From the IMG/VR virus record IMGVR_UViG_3300006789_000253, positions 1 through 20,128 of that record: DNA of 20,128 nt; one strand, written 5' to 3'. The translations under genes were made by a program, and so were the position numbers. Below, one piece after another: positions 7,472 to 14,152 of this stretch. The notes below the pieces were generated by a model that saw only the letters and a program-made list of their open reading frames with translations, was not told the origin of the DNA and did no database searches. Source of the stretch: a virus. The first letter of the stretch is position 1. Each line of letters opens with the position of its first letter.

Positions 7472-8133
7472 TAGCTGTTCCAAACATTATCTAATCCTTT
7501 AAGTTTGCCACCTTGTTTTAAAAATTCCACAGCAACAGATAATCTGAAATGGTATTTGTTGGGTGTGTTAGGTGGGTAGCGTTCTTCTAACAATTCTATT
7601 GTAGCTTTAAAAGGAAAATCATCCCACTCAGCTTCAAACCATCTTTCAATCCAACTAGAAGAAGGTTCTTCATACACTGGTGCAAGAATTACAGGAACTA
7701 CATCAATGTCAGTAATGTTAATACTTGTACCTCCGTCAAAAGTAAGTTCTTCAATGGTGTTAGTAGTTGTTGGTGAAGGAGTTGTTGTTGTTGTAACTCT
7801 TGTTTCTACCTGATGTGTAGGAGGATGGTCAAGTGGGATAATTGGAATAGCTTGCCAAACGCCTGACATGCCCAACAAACATTGATGCCTCCAGTTTGTA
7901 TAAACACTAGGTGATTCTCCCCAGAAAGGATCGTTATATTTTAAAGCATTACCTGTTTGATAGTCTATATACCACACTTGTTCTTGTATGGGTCGAGTAT
8001 CTTCAGGATCGCATGGTGCATACACCATGTCATGTTCTGCATTAGCAGTTTGAGGTTCACAAGCTATCCACATGACACCAGAAATTAATAACCCTATTGC
8101 TACCACTGACCATAAATGAATGTAATGTTTCAT
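7471..8133 (-). CDS. Secreted or membrane-anchored protein with Thr-rich linker, unknown function
   Basis: 220 residues. The N-terminal hydrophobic segment (about residues 7-25, HLWSVVAIGLLISGVMWIAC) followed by ANA is a signal peptide or membrane anchor. The extracellular part has four Cys, an aromatic-rich region (YTNWRHQCLLGMSGVW), then a low-complexity linker (VTTTTTPSPTTTNT) and a C-terminal domain with SSWIERWFEAEWDDFPF and a helical end. ATGA overlap with the upstream gene shows coupling. A second secreted protein with a similar Thr linker is two genes upstream, so the pair may act together at the cell surface, for example in wall modification or superinfection exclusion. That role is inference. 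Confidence 0.6.
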   Translation of the reverse strand: MKHYIHLWSVVAIGLLISGVMWIACEPQTANAEHDMVYAPCDPEDTRPIQEQVWYIDYQTGNALKYNDPFWGESPSVYTNWRHQCLLGMSGVWQAIPIIPLDHPPTHQVETRVTTTTTPSPTTTNTIEELTFDGGTSINITDIDVVPVILAPVYEEPSSSWIERWFEAEWDDFPFKATIELLEERYPPNTPNKYHFRLSVAVEFLKQGGKLKGLDNVWNS

Positions 8134-8378
8134 ATTACCGCCTTAAAGCTGTCACATTTATCGCATCTCAACCAATAGTTATAACGCAAAGGTTGCTTCT
8201 TTAAATGTTTTTTAGTTTTCAATTCTTTACTTATTTCCTTTTCTTCTGTAACTGTCACAGCATCTTGCCAATTGTGTTCACATTTTCTAACAGGGAAACG
8301 CCACCCTGTAGGAACACACCACCTACACAAAGGTGATTGATTAAGACAGCTTGTAGCACATTTCATTTGATGATGCAT
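8130..8378 (-). CDS. Small zinc-ribbon-like protein, unknown function
   Basis: 82 residues from the ATG at 8378, chosen because GGGAGGA lies 4 bases before it and because this ATG overlaps the upstream stop (TAATG); a TTG twelve bases further upstream lies before the ribosome binding site and is rejected. Cysteines occur in the N-terminal half (CATSC, CRWC) and near the C-terminus (RCDKC), consistent with one or two metal-binding knuckles; a basic helix (KELKTKKHLKKQ) lies between. May bind nucleic acid. It sits between two genes for secreted proteins. Confidence 0.55.
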   Translation of the reverse strand: MHHQMKCATSCLNQSPLCRWCVPTGWRFPVRKCEHNWQDAVTVTEEKEISKELKTKKHLKKQPLRYNYWLRCDKCDSFKAVI

Positions 8379-9004
8379 TATTCCTCCCAACAGGATCTAC
8401 TCGGATACCAGTGACTACTGCCGCCATGCAAATTGAAATAAATCCAAGCCGCCATGCCTACATTCGCAACAGGATCAAGAATATGAAAACCGTCAAACAT
8501 TTCGCTTCTCTCAGTTCTTTCAATCCAAAATTTTGGTAAATGCTGAAACCATCCTGAAGCTCCACTAGATTTATTGATTGCTGTTGAATACTTATCTGTC
8601 GGTTTAGCACTCGACTCGCAAAAAGCTATTCTTAAAAACAGTTGGCGGTCACTCCATCTAGGAAAAAACCAGTTTACCAATTCTTCTAAAGTGGGTAGTT
8701 GTTCAATATAAATCTCAGGATCAATCTCACAAGGTTTATTTATCGGACATTCTTCAAGCTTGCCTTGAGCTTCCAGCCACTTGCCATAACTATTAAGATT
8801 AGGTTCTTCTTCAATAACTTTTCTCAAAGGCACTTTCCATACAGGAACAGTTGTCGTAGTTGTTGTAGCTGTAATTACAGCAGGAGCTTGAACTCCATAA
8901 ATTTGAGTTTCGACTAAATTCAAAGGCTCTTGAATAAGAACTGCATCACTAACAACCGTGCAACAAGTAATCGCAAAAGCTGTAACTATTTTCTCAAACA
9001 TCAT
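8378..9004 (-). CDS. Secreted transglycosylase-like (lysozyme-fold) protein
   Basis: 208 residues from the ATG at 9004; ATG at 9001 is equally possible. Residues 4-22 form a signal peptide-like hydrophobic stretch. A Thr-rich linker (TATTTTTTVP) follows. The C-terminal domain (about 115-208) has the lytic transglycosylase pattern: FCESSA with the presumed catalytic Glu130, then a Asn/Ser-Ser-Gly-Ala-Ser-Gly-Trp-Phe-Gln-His run (SSGASGWFQHLPKFW), a DPVANVGMAAW helix and a final HWYPSRSCW. Such enzymes cleave the glycan strands of peptidoglycan. Unlike the main endolysin it sits in the replication operon and carries its own export signal. It overlaps the end of the initiator gene by 11 bases. 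Confidence 0.7.
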   Translation of the reverse strand: MMFEKIVTAFAITCCTVVSDAVLIQEPLNLVETQIYGVQAPAVITATTTTTTVPVWKVPLRKVIEEEPNLNSYGKWLEAQGKLEECPINKPCEIDPEIYIEQLPTLEELVNWFFPRWSDRQLFLRIAFCESSAKPTDKYSTAINKSSGASGWFQHLPKFWIERTERSEMFDGFHILDPVANVGMAAWIYFNLHGGSSHWYPSRSCWEE

Positions 9005-9824
9005 AATTCCATTTACCTTCTTCGCTGTCATATTTAGCAATCGCGCTTCCGTCTGTATCTTTTATTACCATTCCAACAAGGTCAGGATTACTTACGTGAG
9101 GTTTAGGTTTCTCAATTACAAGTGTAGCTTCTCTTTCCAAATCCCTAAATTTTTCAATGTGTTCTGCATCTCGTAAAAGTAAATTTAAAGAATTATAAAT
9201 AGCATTTCTGTCATTTTGACCGCAATAAAAAGGTTCTCGTTTCCACCCAATTACAGCGTCACAAACATCTTCAAAGGAATGGGTTTTAAGTGCTTTTCTT
9301 ATAACGGATCTACGTTTTTCATCTAATTTTGTTCTTTTTGGGTGTTTTTCAGTTGCTTCTACCCATTTTTCAAATACTTTTTCTACTAAATTTGGTTCTT
9401 CTTTTTGGTTATGTTCATTTATTAGGTTAATAGGGGGGACAGTTTCGTCTCCCACAAGGGGTACAGTATTGTCCTCCTCATCGGGGTCAGTTTCGACCCC
9501 CTTATTTATTGGCACTAAAAGAGTATAAAGTGGAGTTGTATCTCTGCCATTTCGAGGATCTTTACGATATTCAACTTCTAAAAGGTTGGCTTTTTCTAAT
9601 TCTCCTCTTGCCCTTCGCAAAGAAGTTTTTGCAGTACCTTCAGGCATTAATTCCAATAATTTCCTACGAGAAGGAAAACATTGGCGTTTATCATTAGCAA
9701 ATTGCGCTAAAGCAATCCAAAGTCTTAAAGCAGTTGGTGATAGTTTTTCGGCTAAAATAGCTGTAGGAAAAATAACTATCTCATTATTTGTCCAACGCCG
9801 CCGTAATTTAGTAGAATCTGTCAT
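8994..9824 (-). CDS. Winged-helix replication initiator-like protein
   Basis: 276 residues. The N-terminal third (about 20-110) resembles a winged helix-turn-helix of phage replication initiators: AILAEKLSPTALRLWIALAQFANDKRQCFPSRRKLLELM...TSLRRARGELEKANLL. An acidic low-complexity linker (about 112-140) contains an eight-residue periodicity and corresponds to three 24-bp DNA repeats. The C-terminal part (VFEKWVEATEKHPKRTKLDEKRRSVIRKAL...NAIYNSLNLLLRDAEHIEKF) matches the helical domain seen in actinophage and DnaD/replisome-organiser-type proteins. The likely role is binding the phage origin and loading host helicase. The gene lies downstream of the RecT-like gene in one leftward operon. Confidence 0.7.
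   Translation of the reverse strand: MTDSTKLRRRWTNNEIVIFPTAILAEKLSPTALRLWIALAQFANDKRQCFPSRRKLLELMPEGTAKTSLRRARGELEKANLLEVEYRKDPRNGRDTTPLYTLLVPINKGVETDPDEEDNTVPLVGDETVPPINLINEHNQKEEPNLVEKVFEKWVEATEKHPKRTKLDEKRRSVIRKALKTHSFEDVCDAVIGWKREPFYCGQNDRNAIYNSLNLLLRDAEHIEKFRDLEREATLVIEKPKPHVSNPDLVGMVIKDTDGSAIAKYDSEEGKWNYDV
9435..9506. repeat. Three 24-bp iteron-like repeats with dyads; candidate replication origin
   Basis: Three head-to-tail units start at 9435, 9459 and 9483. Units 1 and 3 agree at 17 of 24 positions and units 1 and 2 at 16. Each has a core CAGT and an internal inverted repeat: GGGGTC-AGTTTC-GACCCC in unit 3, the same loop with A:T swapped for T:A in unit 1, and an imperfect version in unit 2. 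About 55 bp of A+T-rich DNA lies on the low-coordinate side (9376-9432). The repeats fall in the linker-coding part of the initiator gene. Confidence 0.5.
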
Positions 9825-9848
9825 GTATACCGTTACCCTTATATACAG

Positions 9849-9881
9849 TGGTCGGGGGGTTATTCCCTAGCCCCCCGACCA
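9849..9881. other. Strong GC-rich hairpin in the RecT-initiator gap
   Basis: An 11-bp perfect inverted repeat (GGTCGGGGGG with its complement, plus a closing T:A pair) with an 11-base loop lies between the stop of the RecT-like gene and the start of the initiator gene. Neither strand shows a clean run of T after the stem, so it may be an attenuator, processing site or mRNA-stabilising hairpin, or a poor terminator. Confidence 0.6.
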
Positions 9882-9892
9882 AAACTTTTCCC

Positions 9893-10609
9893 TTATAGAA
9901 TTACCGATTGTAACTCCTCAAGTAGCCTAAGTACATCTAATCTGAGTATTTTTTCAGAATTTGCAAATTCTAATTCCCAAATATCTTTGGCTTCTTCTTT
10001 GTTACCTCCGACTGCATCTAATATGAGATGTTTAGCTTCAGCTATTGAAATTTCATCTTCAGAAATTTCTTCTTTAGATTCCATTCCAATAACTTCACCT
10101 GTATGTGTTACTTCAGCACCAAGTTCTTCAGGAACATATCCTGCACCTAAAACAACATCAGGAAATAACACACGACAGAGTTTAGAAACTGCTCTCCAAG
10201 TCAGCATTGCTTCTTGGTATTGTTTCCAATTTCTTTTATCTGCTAAACCAGCCGCTTCAGCATCTTCCATTGTGAAAGTTGCTACATGCTCATCTGCGGT
10301 ATCAGCACGTTTGCCTGTAGCTTGTGCATAAGTTTCTGTTGTTTCTAAAGTAACAGAATGACCTGCTTGTCTAACAAGACCCAACATTGATTCAGGTCGT
10401 AAACTTGCAGAGCCTTCTATAACATGAAACTGTCTCATGCTTGTCATTACATCCCATCCATAGGCTCGACCCGCAAGTCCAGCCGCTACAATATCAGCGG
10501 CTTTACGCCTATAAGAACTGGGAATAATAGTTGAATTAGCTAAAATATCTGCTTGTCTCATAATGAGATCAAACGAAGCTGTTTCACTAATAGGTATTAA
10601 TTCTGACAT
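9893..10609 (-). CDS. RecT-like single-strand annealing / recombination protein
   Basis: 238 residues from the ATG at 10609, which overlaps the preceding stop (TGATG); an upstream in-frame start would add 18 Cys-rich residues and is not favoured. The protein follows the pattern of RecT-type proteins of actinophages: an N-terminal helical region ending in AGLAGRAYGWDVMTSMRQFHVIEGSASLRPESMLGLVRQAGH, then EHVATFTMEDAEAAGLADKRNWKQYQEAMLTWRAVSKLCRVLFPDVVLGAGYVPEEL, and an acidic variable tail. RecT proteins pair homologous single strands during phage recombination and replication. The companion nuclease is not evident next to it, though a PD-(D/E)XK candidate lies in the divergent operon. Strong call at family level. 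Confidence 0.8.
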   Translation of the reverse strand: MSELIPISETASFDLIMRQADILANSTIIPSSYRRKAADIVAAGLAGRAYGWDVMTSMRQFHVIEGSASLRPESMLGLVRQAGHSVTLETTETYAQATGKRADTADEHVATFTMEDAEAAGLADKRNWKQYQEAMLTWRAVSKLCRVLFPDVVLGAGYVPEELGAEVTHTGEVIGMESKEEISEDEISIAEAKHLILDAVGGNKEEAKDIWELEFANSEKILRLDVLRLLEELQSVIL

Positions 10610-11115
10610 CACAACACCCCAGCACTTGTAAGTTTCACAGATGCAACAAACTCTCTTGAACAAAAATCGTCATCATTAACCCCAAGATTTTTCAGTTCAG
10701 TCCATTTAGGTTCTGAACGGAAGCATCTTTTATGCAACTCTAAAGCTGTTGCATCTGATGAACGTAATTCACCAGTTTCAGGATTCATGCGTAAATCTTC
10801 TAAGTGAGCGCATTTAGCCACATATTTTTCTAAACCTTCACGGTCTATATTTGTGCGCCGATAAGAACCAGTCTTTTCAGCGATTAGCCCACTAGGAAGA
10901 ACTACTCTTTGTTCTCCTCGTTTATCCATTTGCATATTTGCAAGTGTTTTTGCCGCTGTAACGGCAAAACGTATATTGCGATTGGCTTTATCAAGCTGAT
11001 CTATAATTTCAATCAGTTTTGCTAAATCCTCAAAGTCAGAATCAGAATCTGAAAACTCATCTAACAGAGCTTCAGACATATCATTTAGCTCGGAAGCTAA
11101 TTTTAATGTTTCCAA
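10609..11115 (-). CDS. RecT-operon leader protein, unknown function (TTG start)
   Basis: 168 residues. The start codon is TTG, supported by an AGGAG ribosome binding site 6 bases upstream; an ATG 36 bases inside has no such site. The N-terminal 70 residues are helical and acidic (EALLDEFSDSDSDFEDLAKLIEIIDQLDKANRN). A basic middle part (KRGEQRVVLPSGLIAEKTGSYRRTNIDREGLEKYV) and a C-terminal segment with CFRSEPKWTELKNLGVNDDDFCSREFVASVKL follow. It is the first gene of the leftward replication operon and overlaps the RecT start. It is probably a recombination accessory protein by position; no family recognised. Confidence 0.55.
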   Translation of the reverse strand: METLKLASELNDMSEALLDEFSDSDSDFEDLAKLIEIIDQLDKANRNIRFAVTAAKTLANMQMDKRGEQRVVLPSGLIAEKTGSYRRTNIDREGLEKYVAKCAHLEDLRMNPETGELRSSDATALELHKRCFRSEPKWTELKNLGVNDDDFCSREFVASVKLTSAGVL

Positions 11116-11303
11116 TTTTTCTCCTAACTTTCAGCCGGTGGAAACCACCGCTAATACCATTTTATTTCGTGGGGGTGACAGGGCTGTATTAGCTGACTGT
11201 TTGAAACACGGATAACCGTTGAGAACTCAATGGTCTAAAAAATTTTAAAAAGTTTTCCGCCTAATGTATACATGGGGTTATATTTCGTATATAGTAGTAC
11301 TTG
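11116..11303. promoter_or_regulatory. Divergent control region between leftward replication and rightward early operons
   Basis: This gap holds, in order: a 6-bp hairpin CGGTGG-AAA-CCACCG (11136-11150) in the leader of the leftward mRNA; the leftward element described separately (about 11158-11194); a near-palindromic TTGAGAACTCAA site (11219-11230); and the rightward promoter core with -10 TATAGT at 11290-11295. The arrangement of two outward promoters around a dyad site suggests a shared switch. Confidence 0.55.
11158..11194 (-). promoter_or_regulatory. Element B, leftward copy: dyad plus AAATAAAATG
   Basis: On the minus strand it reads AGCTAATACAGCCCTGTCAC, then 7 bases, then AAATAAAATG. 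The same layout, with 18 of 20 identical bases in the first block and identical spacing, precedes the DUF932 gene at 16823. The first block contains the dyad ACAG-NN-CTGT, and TAAAAT fits an actinobacterial TANNNT -10. It probably drives the leftward operon starting at 11115. Confidence 0.6.
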
Positions 11304-11311
11304 ATGGGAAA
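11268..11311 (+). promoter_or_regulatory. Shared early promoter P1 (TATAGT, 8 bases, ATGGGAAA)
   Basis: -10 TATAGT at 11290-11295 is followed by AGTACTTG and then ATGGGAAA at 11304-11311. A TGTATA block 16 or more bases upstream may serve as -35. The segment GTACTTGATGGGAAA is repeated exactly at 19116 and 19922. The ATG lies at about the distance expected for a transcription start, suggesting a leaderless transcript. Confidence 0.65.
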
Positions 11312-11337
11312 TACAAAAACAACAAAGGAGATCCCAA

Positions 11338-11525
11338 TGGAAACAAAAACTACTATGCCAAGAATGAATAAGGTTGCTAAAGGCTTCGCTATTCAATTCA
11401 TCACAAACGGAATGCTTGATACTTATGGAACCGAATGGGCTGTAAGAAATAGCAACGGTGAAGTTTACAGCAAAGAAACAATCAACCAAGTTGCTGAGGT
11501 TCTTAAAGAAATGGGTGAAATCTAA
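11338..11525 (+). CDS. Small early protein, unknown function
   Basis: 62 residues from the ATG at 11338, which has a strong AAAGGAGAT ribosome binding site. An in-frame ATG at 11304 (adding MGNTKTTKEIP) lies right behind the promoter and could be used on a leaderless transcript. The protein has a short basic N-terminus and a body reading FAIQFITNGMLDTYGTEWAVRNSNGEVYSKETINQVAEVLKEMGE, a compact alpha/beta pattern. It shares its first six residues (METKTT) with the next gene. First gene of the rightward early operon; early phage proteins of this size are often host take-over factors, but no function can be read here. Confidence 0.6.
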
Positions 11526-11526
11526 C

Positions 11527-11745
11527 ATGGAAACAAAAACAACACGTATTTATTGGAAAAAAGCCGAATTAACTAAAGAACAAGCTCTTAATAAATGTGA
11601 AGCTGAAGAATTGTTCTATGACTTGCTTAATGACATCAAGGTAACTGACTCAAAGAATCTTGTGGAAGTTTTAAACTTCACAAAATTCCACATAGACAAA
11701 TGGTTAAAGGAAAATCAATTAGACACTTATGGAGATGAAAGCTGA
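11527..11745 (+). CDS. Small early protein, unknown function
   Basis: 72 residues starting at the ATG one base after the previous stop; a longer frame upstream overlaps the previous gene and lacks support. It begins METKTT like the preceding protein, is rich in Lys/Glu/Leu, and looks wholly helical (TKEQALNKCEAEELFYDLLNDIKV). It ends with LDTYGDES; the LDTYG sequence also occurs in the previous protein. The two may be related small early proteins. TGATG overlap with the WhiB gene downstream indicates coupling. Confidence 0.55.
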   Translation: METKTTRIYWKKAELTKEQALNKCEAEELFYDLLNDIKVTDSKNLVEVLNFTKFHIDKWLKENQLDTYGDES

Positions 11746-12002
11746 TGGAGGGATTTTTAGATAGGGAATTTACTCCTGCTCCATTTATGGACAATGCCGC
11801 TTGTAAAAATGCAGACCCTGATGTGTTTTTTGTTAATAAAGGAGATACAGGGATTGCGGCTAAAAAACTTTGTGAATCCTGTCCTGTAAAACAAGCTTGT
11901 CTAGATTTTGCTATTCAAACTCACGAACGGTTTGGAATTTGGGGTGGAATGAATTTCGCTGAACGAACTAGAGAAGCTAGAAGAAGAAGAAAGGCTATCT
12001 GA
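11745..12002 (+). CDS. WhiB-family iron-sulfur transcription factor (1 of 4)
   Basis: 85 residues with the complete WhiB signature: Cys20, Cys43, Cys46 and Cys52 (LCESCPVKQACLD) for a [4Fe-4S] cluster, the GIWGG turn at 64-68, and a basic Arg-rich tail (RTREARRRRKA) for DNA contact. WhiB proteins act with the host primary sigma factor (region 4 of SigA) and are limited to Actinobacteria and their phages. It starts in the previous stop (TGATG) and its stop overlaps the next WhiB start the same way. Likely role: redirecting or repressing host transcription during infection. Confidence 0.92.
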   Translation: MEGFLDREFTPAPFMDNAACKNADPDVFFVNKGDTGIAAKKLCESCPVKQACLDFAIQTHERFGIWGGMNFAERTREARRRRKAI

Positions 12003-12229
12003 TGGCAGATTGGGTGAAACATGCGGCTTGCAAAGACATGAGTTCAAATGTTTTCTTTTCACAAAGAGGAGAATCTACTGAACCTGCGAAACAGGTTTGC
12101 GAAAATTGTCCTGTTAAAGAACCTTGTTTAGATTATGCACTTGCTAATAATGAAACAATAGGTGTTTGGGGTGGGATGTCACGCCGCCAAAGAAGAATTG
12201 AAGCTCAAAGAAGAAAGCAAGCTGTATGA
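12002..12229 (+). CDS. WhiB-family iron-sulfur transcription factor (2 of 4)
   Basis: 75 residues with Cys10, Cys33, Cys36 and Cys42 (VCENCPVKEPCLD), a GVWGG turn at 54-58 and a basic tail (RRQRRIEAQRRKQA). Coupled to the WhiB gene before it by a TGATG overlap and to the nuclease candidate after it by an ATGA overlap. The two tandem copies are clearly paralogous but differ outside the Cys and WGG motifs, so they may have different promoter or sigma partners. Confidence 0.92.
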   Translation: MADWVKHAACKDMSSNVFFSQRGESTEPAKQVCENCPVKEPCLDYALANNETIGVWGGMSRRQRRIEAQRRKQAV

Positions 12230-12711
12230 ATTTTGACGATTTAAATATCACCTCAGAAATACTTGAAGAAGCTCAAAGAATGGCAGACGAATTACCGATT
12301 CTGAATCATTCAATCAGACAGGGCGAAGGAACCATTTACGGTTTTTTAGGTGAAATAATTTTTAGAACTTTAGTTGGTGGTGAACAACAGAACACTTATG
12401 ACTATGACATTGTTATGACAAGCGGGATGAGGGTGGATGTCAAAACTAAGATGGTTAATTCTATTCCTAAACCTCATTATGAATGTTCAATAGCTTCAGG
12501 TCACACTCATCAAGATTGCGACATTTATTCCTTTGTTCGAGTTATGGAAGATAAATCTAAAGGATGGTATGTGGGTTCTATTTTGAAAGAAGATTTCTTT
12601 CAGAAAGCTCATTTCGTTAAAAAAGGTGATGTTGACAAAAGCAATAATTGGACAGCTAAAGCTGATTGTTACAACCTGCCGATTAATGAATTAGGTGTTC
12701 GCAATGTCTAA
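12226..12711 (+). CDS. Putative PD-(D/E)XK-fold nuclease
   Basis: 161 residues. Residues 38-75 hold the expected active-site order: a helix with Glu43 (YGFLGEIIFRTL), then Asp61 in DYDIV, then DVK at 71-73 (GMRVDVKTK), matching E...D-x(n)-(D/E)-x-K. The rest (HYECSIASGHTHQDCDIYSFVRV...WYVGSIL) is consistent with the beta sheet of restriction-type or resolvase-type folds. In a phage it could process DNA ends, act with the RecT-like protein, or degrade host DNA. The call rests on motif spacing and needs a profile comparison; I give the fold moderate confidence and no specific substrate. Confidence 0.55.
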   Translation: MNFDDLNITSEILEEAQRMADELPILNHSIRQGEGTIYGFLGEIIFRTLVGGEQQNTYDYDIVMTSGMRVDVKTKMVNSIPKPHYECSIASGHTHQDCDIYSFVRVMEDKSKGWYVGSILKEDFFQKAHFVKKGDVDKSNNWTAKADCYNLPINELGVRNV

Positions 12712-13933
12712 ACAAAAGCTCAATAATTGTACGGTTGAAGGATGTGATAAAGATATTCGTGCTAAAGGTCTTTGCACAAAACACTATGCAAGAAAAGAAA
12801 GAACTGGAACAACAGATCGTTTGCGTGGGGGAGATCCAAAGAAGTGTATTCACTGTGGTAAAACTCATCATGCTACGACTGATAAGAGAAGGGGTTTATG
12901 TCGTTCATGTTATGAGGACAGAGATATTGCTAGCCAATACGGTAAGTTTGCAGTTCGCAAGCCTCGTAAACCAAATGATTATTGGAAAGCTTACTCTTGT
13001 GATGGCAAGAAAAAAGATGGCACTTCCTGTGATCGAGAAGTAGTTACGAAAAATGAAGATGGAAAGTACATATGTAATCCCCATGCTCAGATGTATAAGA
13101 AACATGGAAGGATTGAATATCTTGAACGTGTAAAAGGAACATGCACTATTAACGATGACACTTGCAGTAAAACTTATTACGGTCATGGTTACTGTGGCTC
13201 ACATTGGAAAAGGAAAGAAAATTATGGTGACCCACACAAATTTCATCCTCGCACCAATATGCAACCATCTGATAAAAAAACTTGTACACAATGTCTCATT
13301 AAGAAACCCATCGGTCAGTTTGCAAATAATAAGGCATGCAAATATGACGGAAAGACAGCTAAATGTAAAATGTGTATTTCCGACAGGGCTAAAATTTATA
13401 GGAACAATCCTGAGAATAAAGCACAAATTAAAGCCAACAGAAAACGTTGGTATGAGGAGAATAAAGAATCCGAAATACAAAAGTCACTAGATTGGTTAAA
13501 GGCTAATCCCGACAAGGTAAAAACGTCTCGTGACAAATACAGTGCTAAACATAGAGAGAAACTTAATAAGAAGGCAAAGGCGTACCGATTAGCCAACATA
13601 GAAAAGGTTAATCGTAAAGATCAGGAAAGAACAAGAATCTATCGGGCAAAAAAAGCTAATGCTGTAAGTGATGGTCACACTATCGCTGAACTTCAACAAT
13701 ACTGGGAAGATAAAAACATTGATCCGAAGCTTTGCACCTATTGTGATGCTTGGCATACAGAATGGGGTCATAATTGGAAGTGGTCGCAAGGTGACCATGT
13801 AGTACCGCTTGATAAAGGCGGCACTGATTGTATGGATAATTTAATGCCTTGCTGTAGAACTTGTAATTCTTCTAAAGGATCTAAATTGTTATCTGAATGG
13901 ACACAACCTAAACATGAAAAGAAAGCGGCATGA
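12704..13933 (+). CDS. HNH endonuclease with an array of zinc-finger modules
   Basis: 409 residues from the ATG at 12704, an 8-base overlap with the previous gene. The N-terminal 230 residues contain repeated Cys/His modules: C9..C14..C24..H27, C48..C51..C66..C69, C99..C109..C124..H127, C147..C154..C164..H167, and C194..C197..C221..C224. A long Lys-rich helical region (about 225-320) follows. The C-terminal HNH domain (344-398) has CTYC, DHVVPLDKGG (Asp364-His365), an Asn379 and CCRTCNSSKG. It would be a DNA-cutting enzyme with several DNA-binding knuckles, perhaps a homing-type enzyme. The first and fourth modules, both followed by K/R-rich segments and GDPH/GTTD-like turns, appear related. 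Confidence 0.8.
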   Translation: MSKQKLNNCTVEGCDKDIRAKGLCTKHYARKERTGTTDRLRGGDPKKCIHCGKTHHATTDKRRGLCRSCYEDRDIASQYGKFAVRKPRKPNDYWKAYSCDGKKKDGTSCDREVVTKNEDGKYICNPHAQMYKKHGRIEYLERVKGTCTINDDTCSKTYYGHGYCGSHWKRKENYGDPHKFHPRTNMQPSDKKTCTQCLIKKPIGQFANNKACKYDGKTAKCKMCISDRAKIYRNNPENKAQIKANRKRWYEENKESEIQKSLDWLKANPDKVKTSRDKYSAKHREKLNKKAKAYRLANIEKVNRKDQERTRIYRAKKANAVSDGHTIAELQQYWEDKNIDPKLCTYCDAWHTEWGHNWKWSQGDHVVPLDKGGTDCMDNLMPCCRTCNSSKGSKLLSEWTQPKHEKKAA

Positions 13934-14145
13934 AGAAAAAAGATAAACCTTGGGAATCAATGTACCGAGCGCTACTTAAACGATTAACACAAATAGCTTA
14001 CCCTGAAGATTATGAAACTTTAACAGGAGAAAAAACAGGTATGGCTGATCTAAAAGTAATAGTTAATGCACATAACGCTTTATTAGCTGAACATGACAGA
14101 TCAGTGGAAGAAAACACTAATAGTAAAGGAGGGCTATTAGACTAA
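13930..14145 (+). CDS. Small protein, unknown function
   Basis: 71 residues, coupled by an ATGA overlap to the HNH gene. Highly charged and helical (KPWESMYRALLKRLTQIAYPEDYETL...DLKVIVNAHNALLAEHD). No cysteine cluster, signal peptide or membrane segment. The placement between nuclease and resolvase genes suggests a DNA-metabolism accessory role, but this is only context. Confidence 0.5.
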   Translation: MKKKDKPWESMYRALLKRLTQIAYPEDYETLTGEKTGMADLKVIVNAHNALLAEHDRSVEENTNSKGGLLD

Positions 14146-14152
14146 TTAAACG

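Noticed and set aside
9893-10663. Longer start for the RecT-like gene
   Set aside because: The extra 18 residues are Cys-rich and overlap the upstream gene; the ATG at 10609 overlaps the upstream stop as elsewhere in the operon.
12735-13490. Further frames on both strands within the zinc-finger HNH gene
   Set aside because: Shadow frames; the Cys/His modules and HNH motif lie in the 12704-13933 frame.
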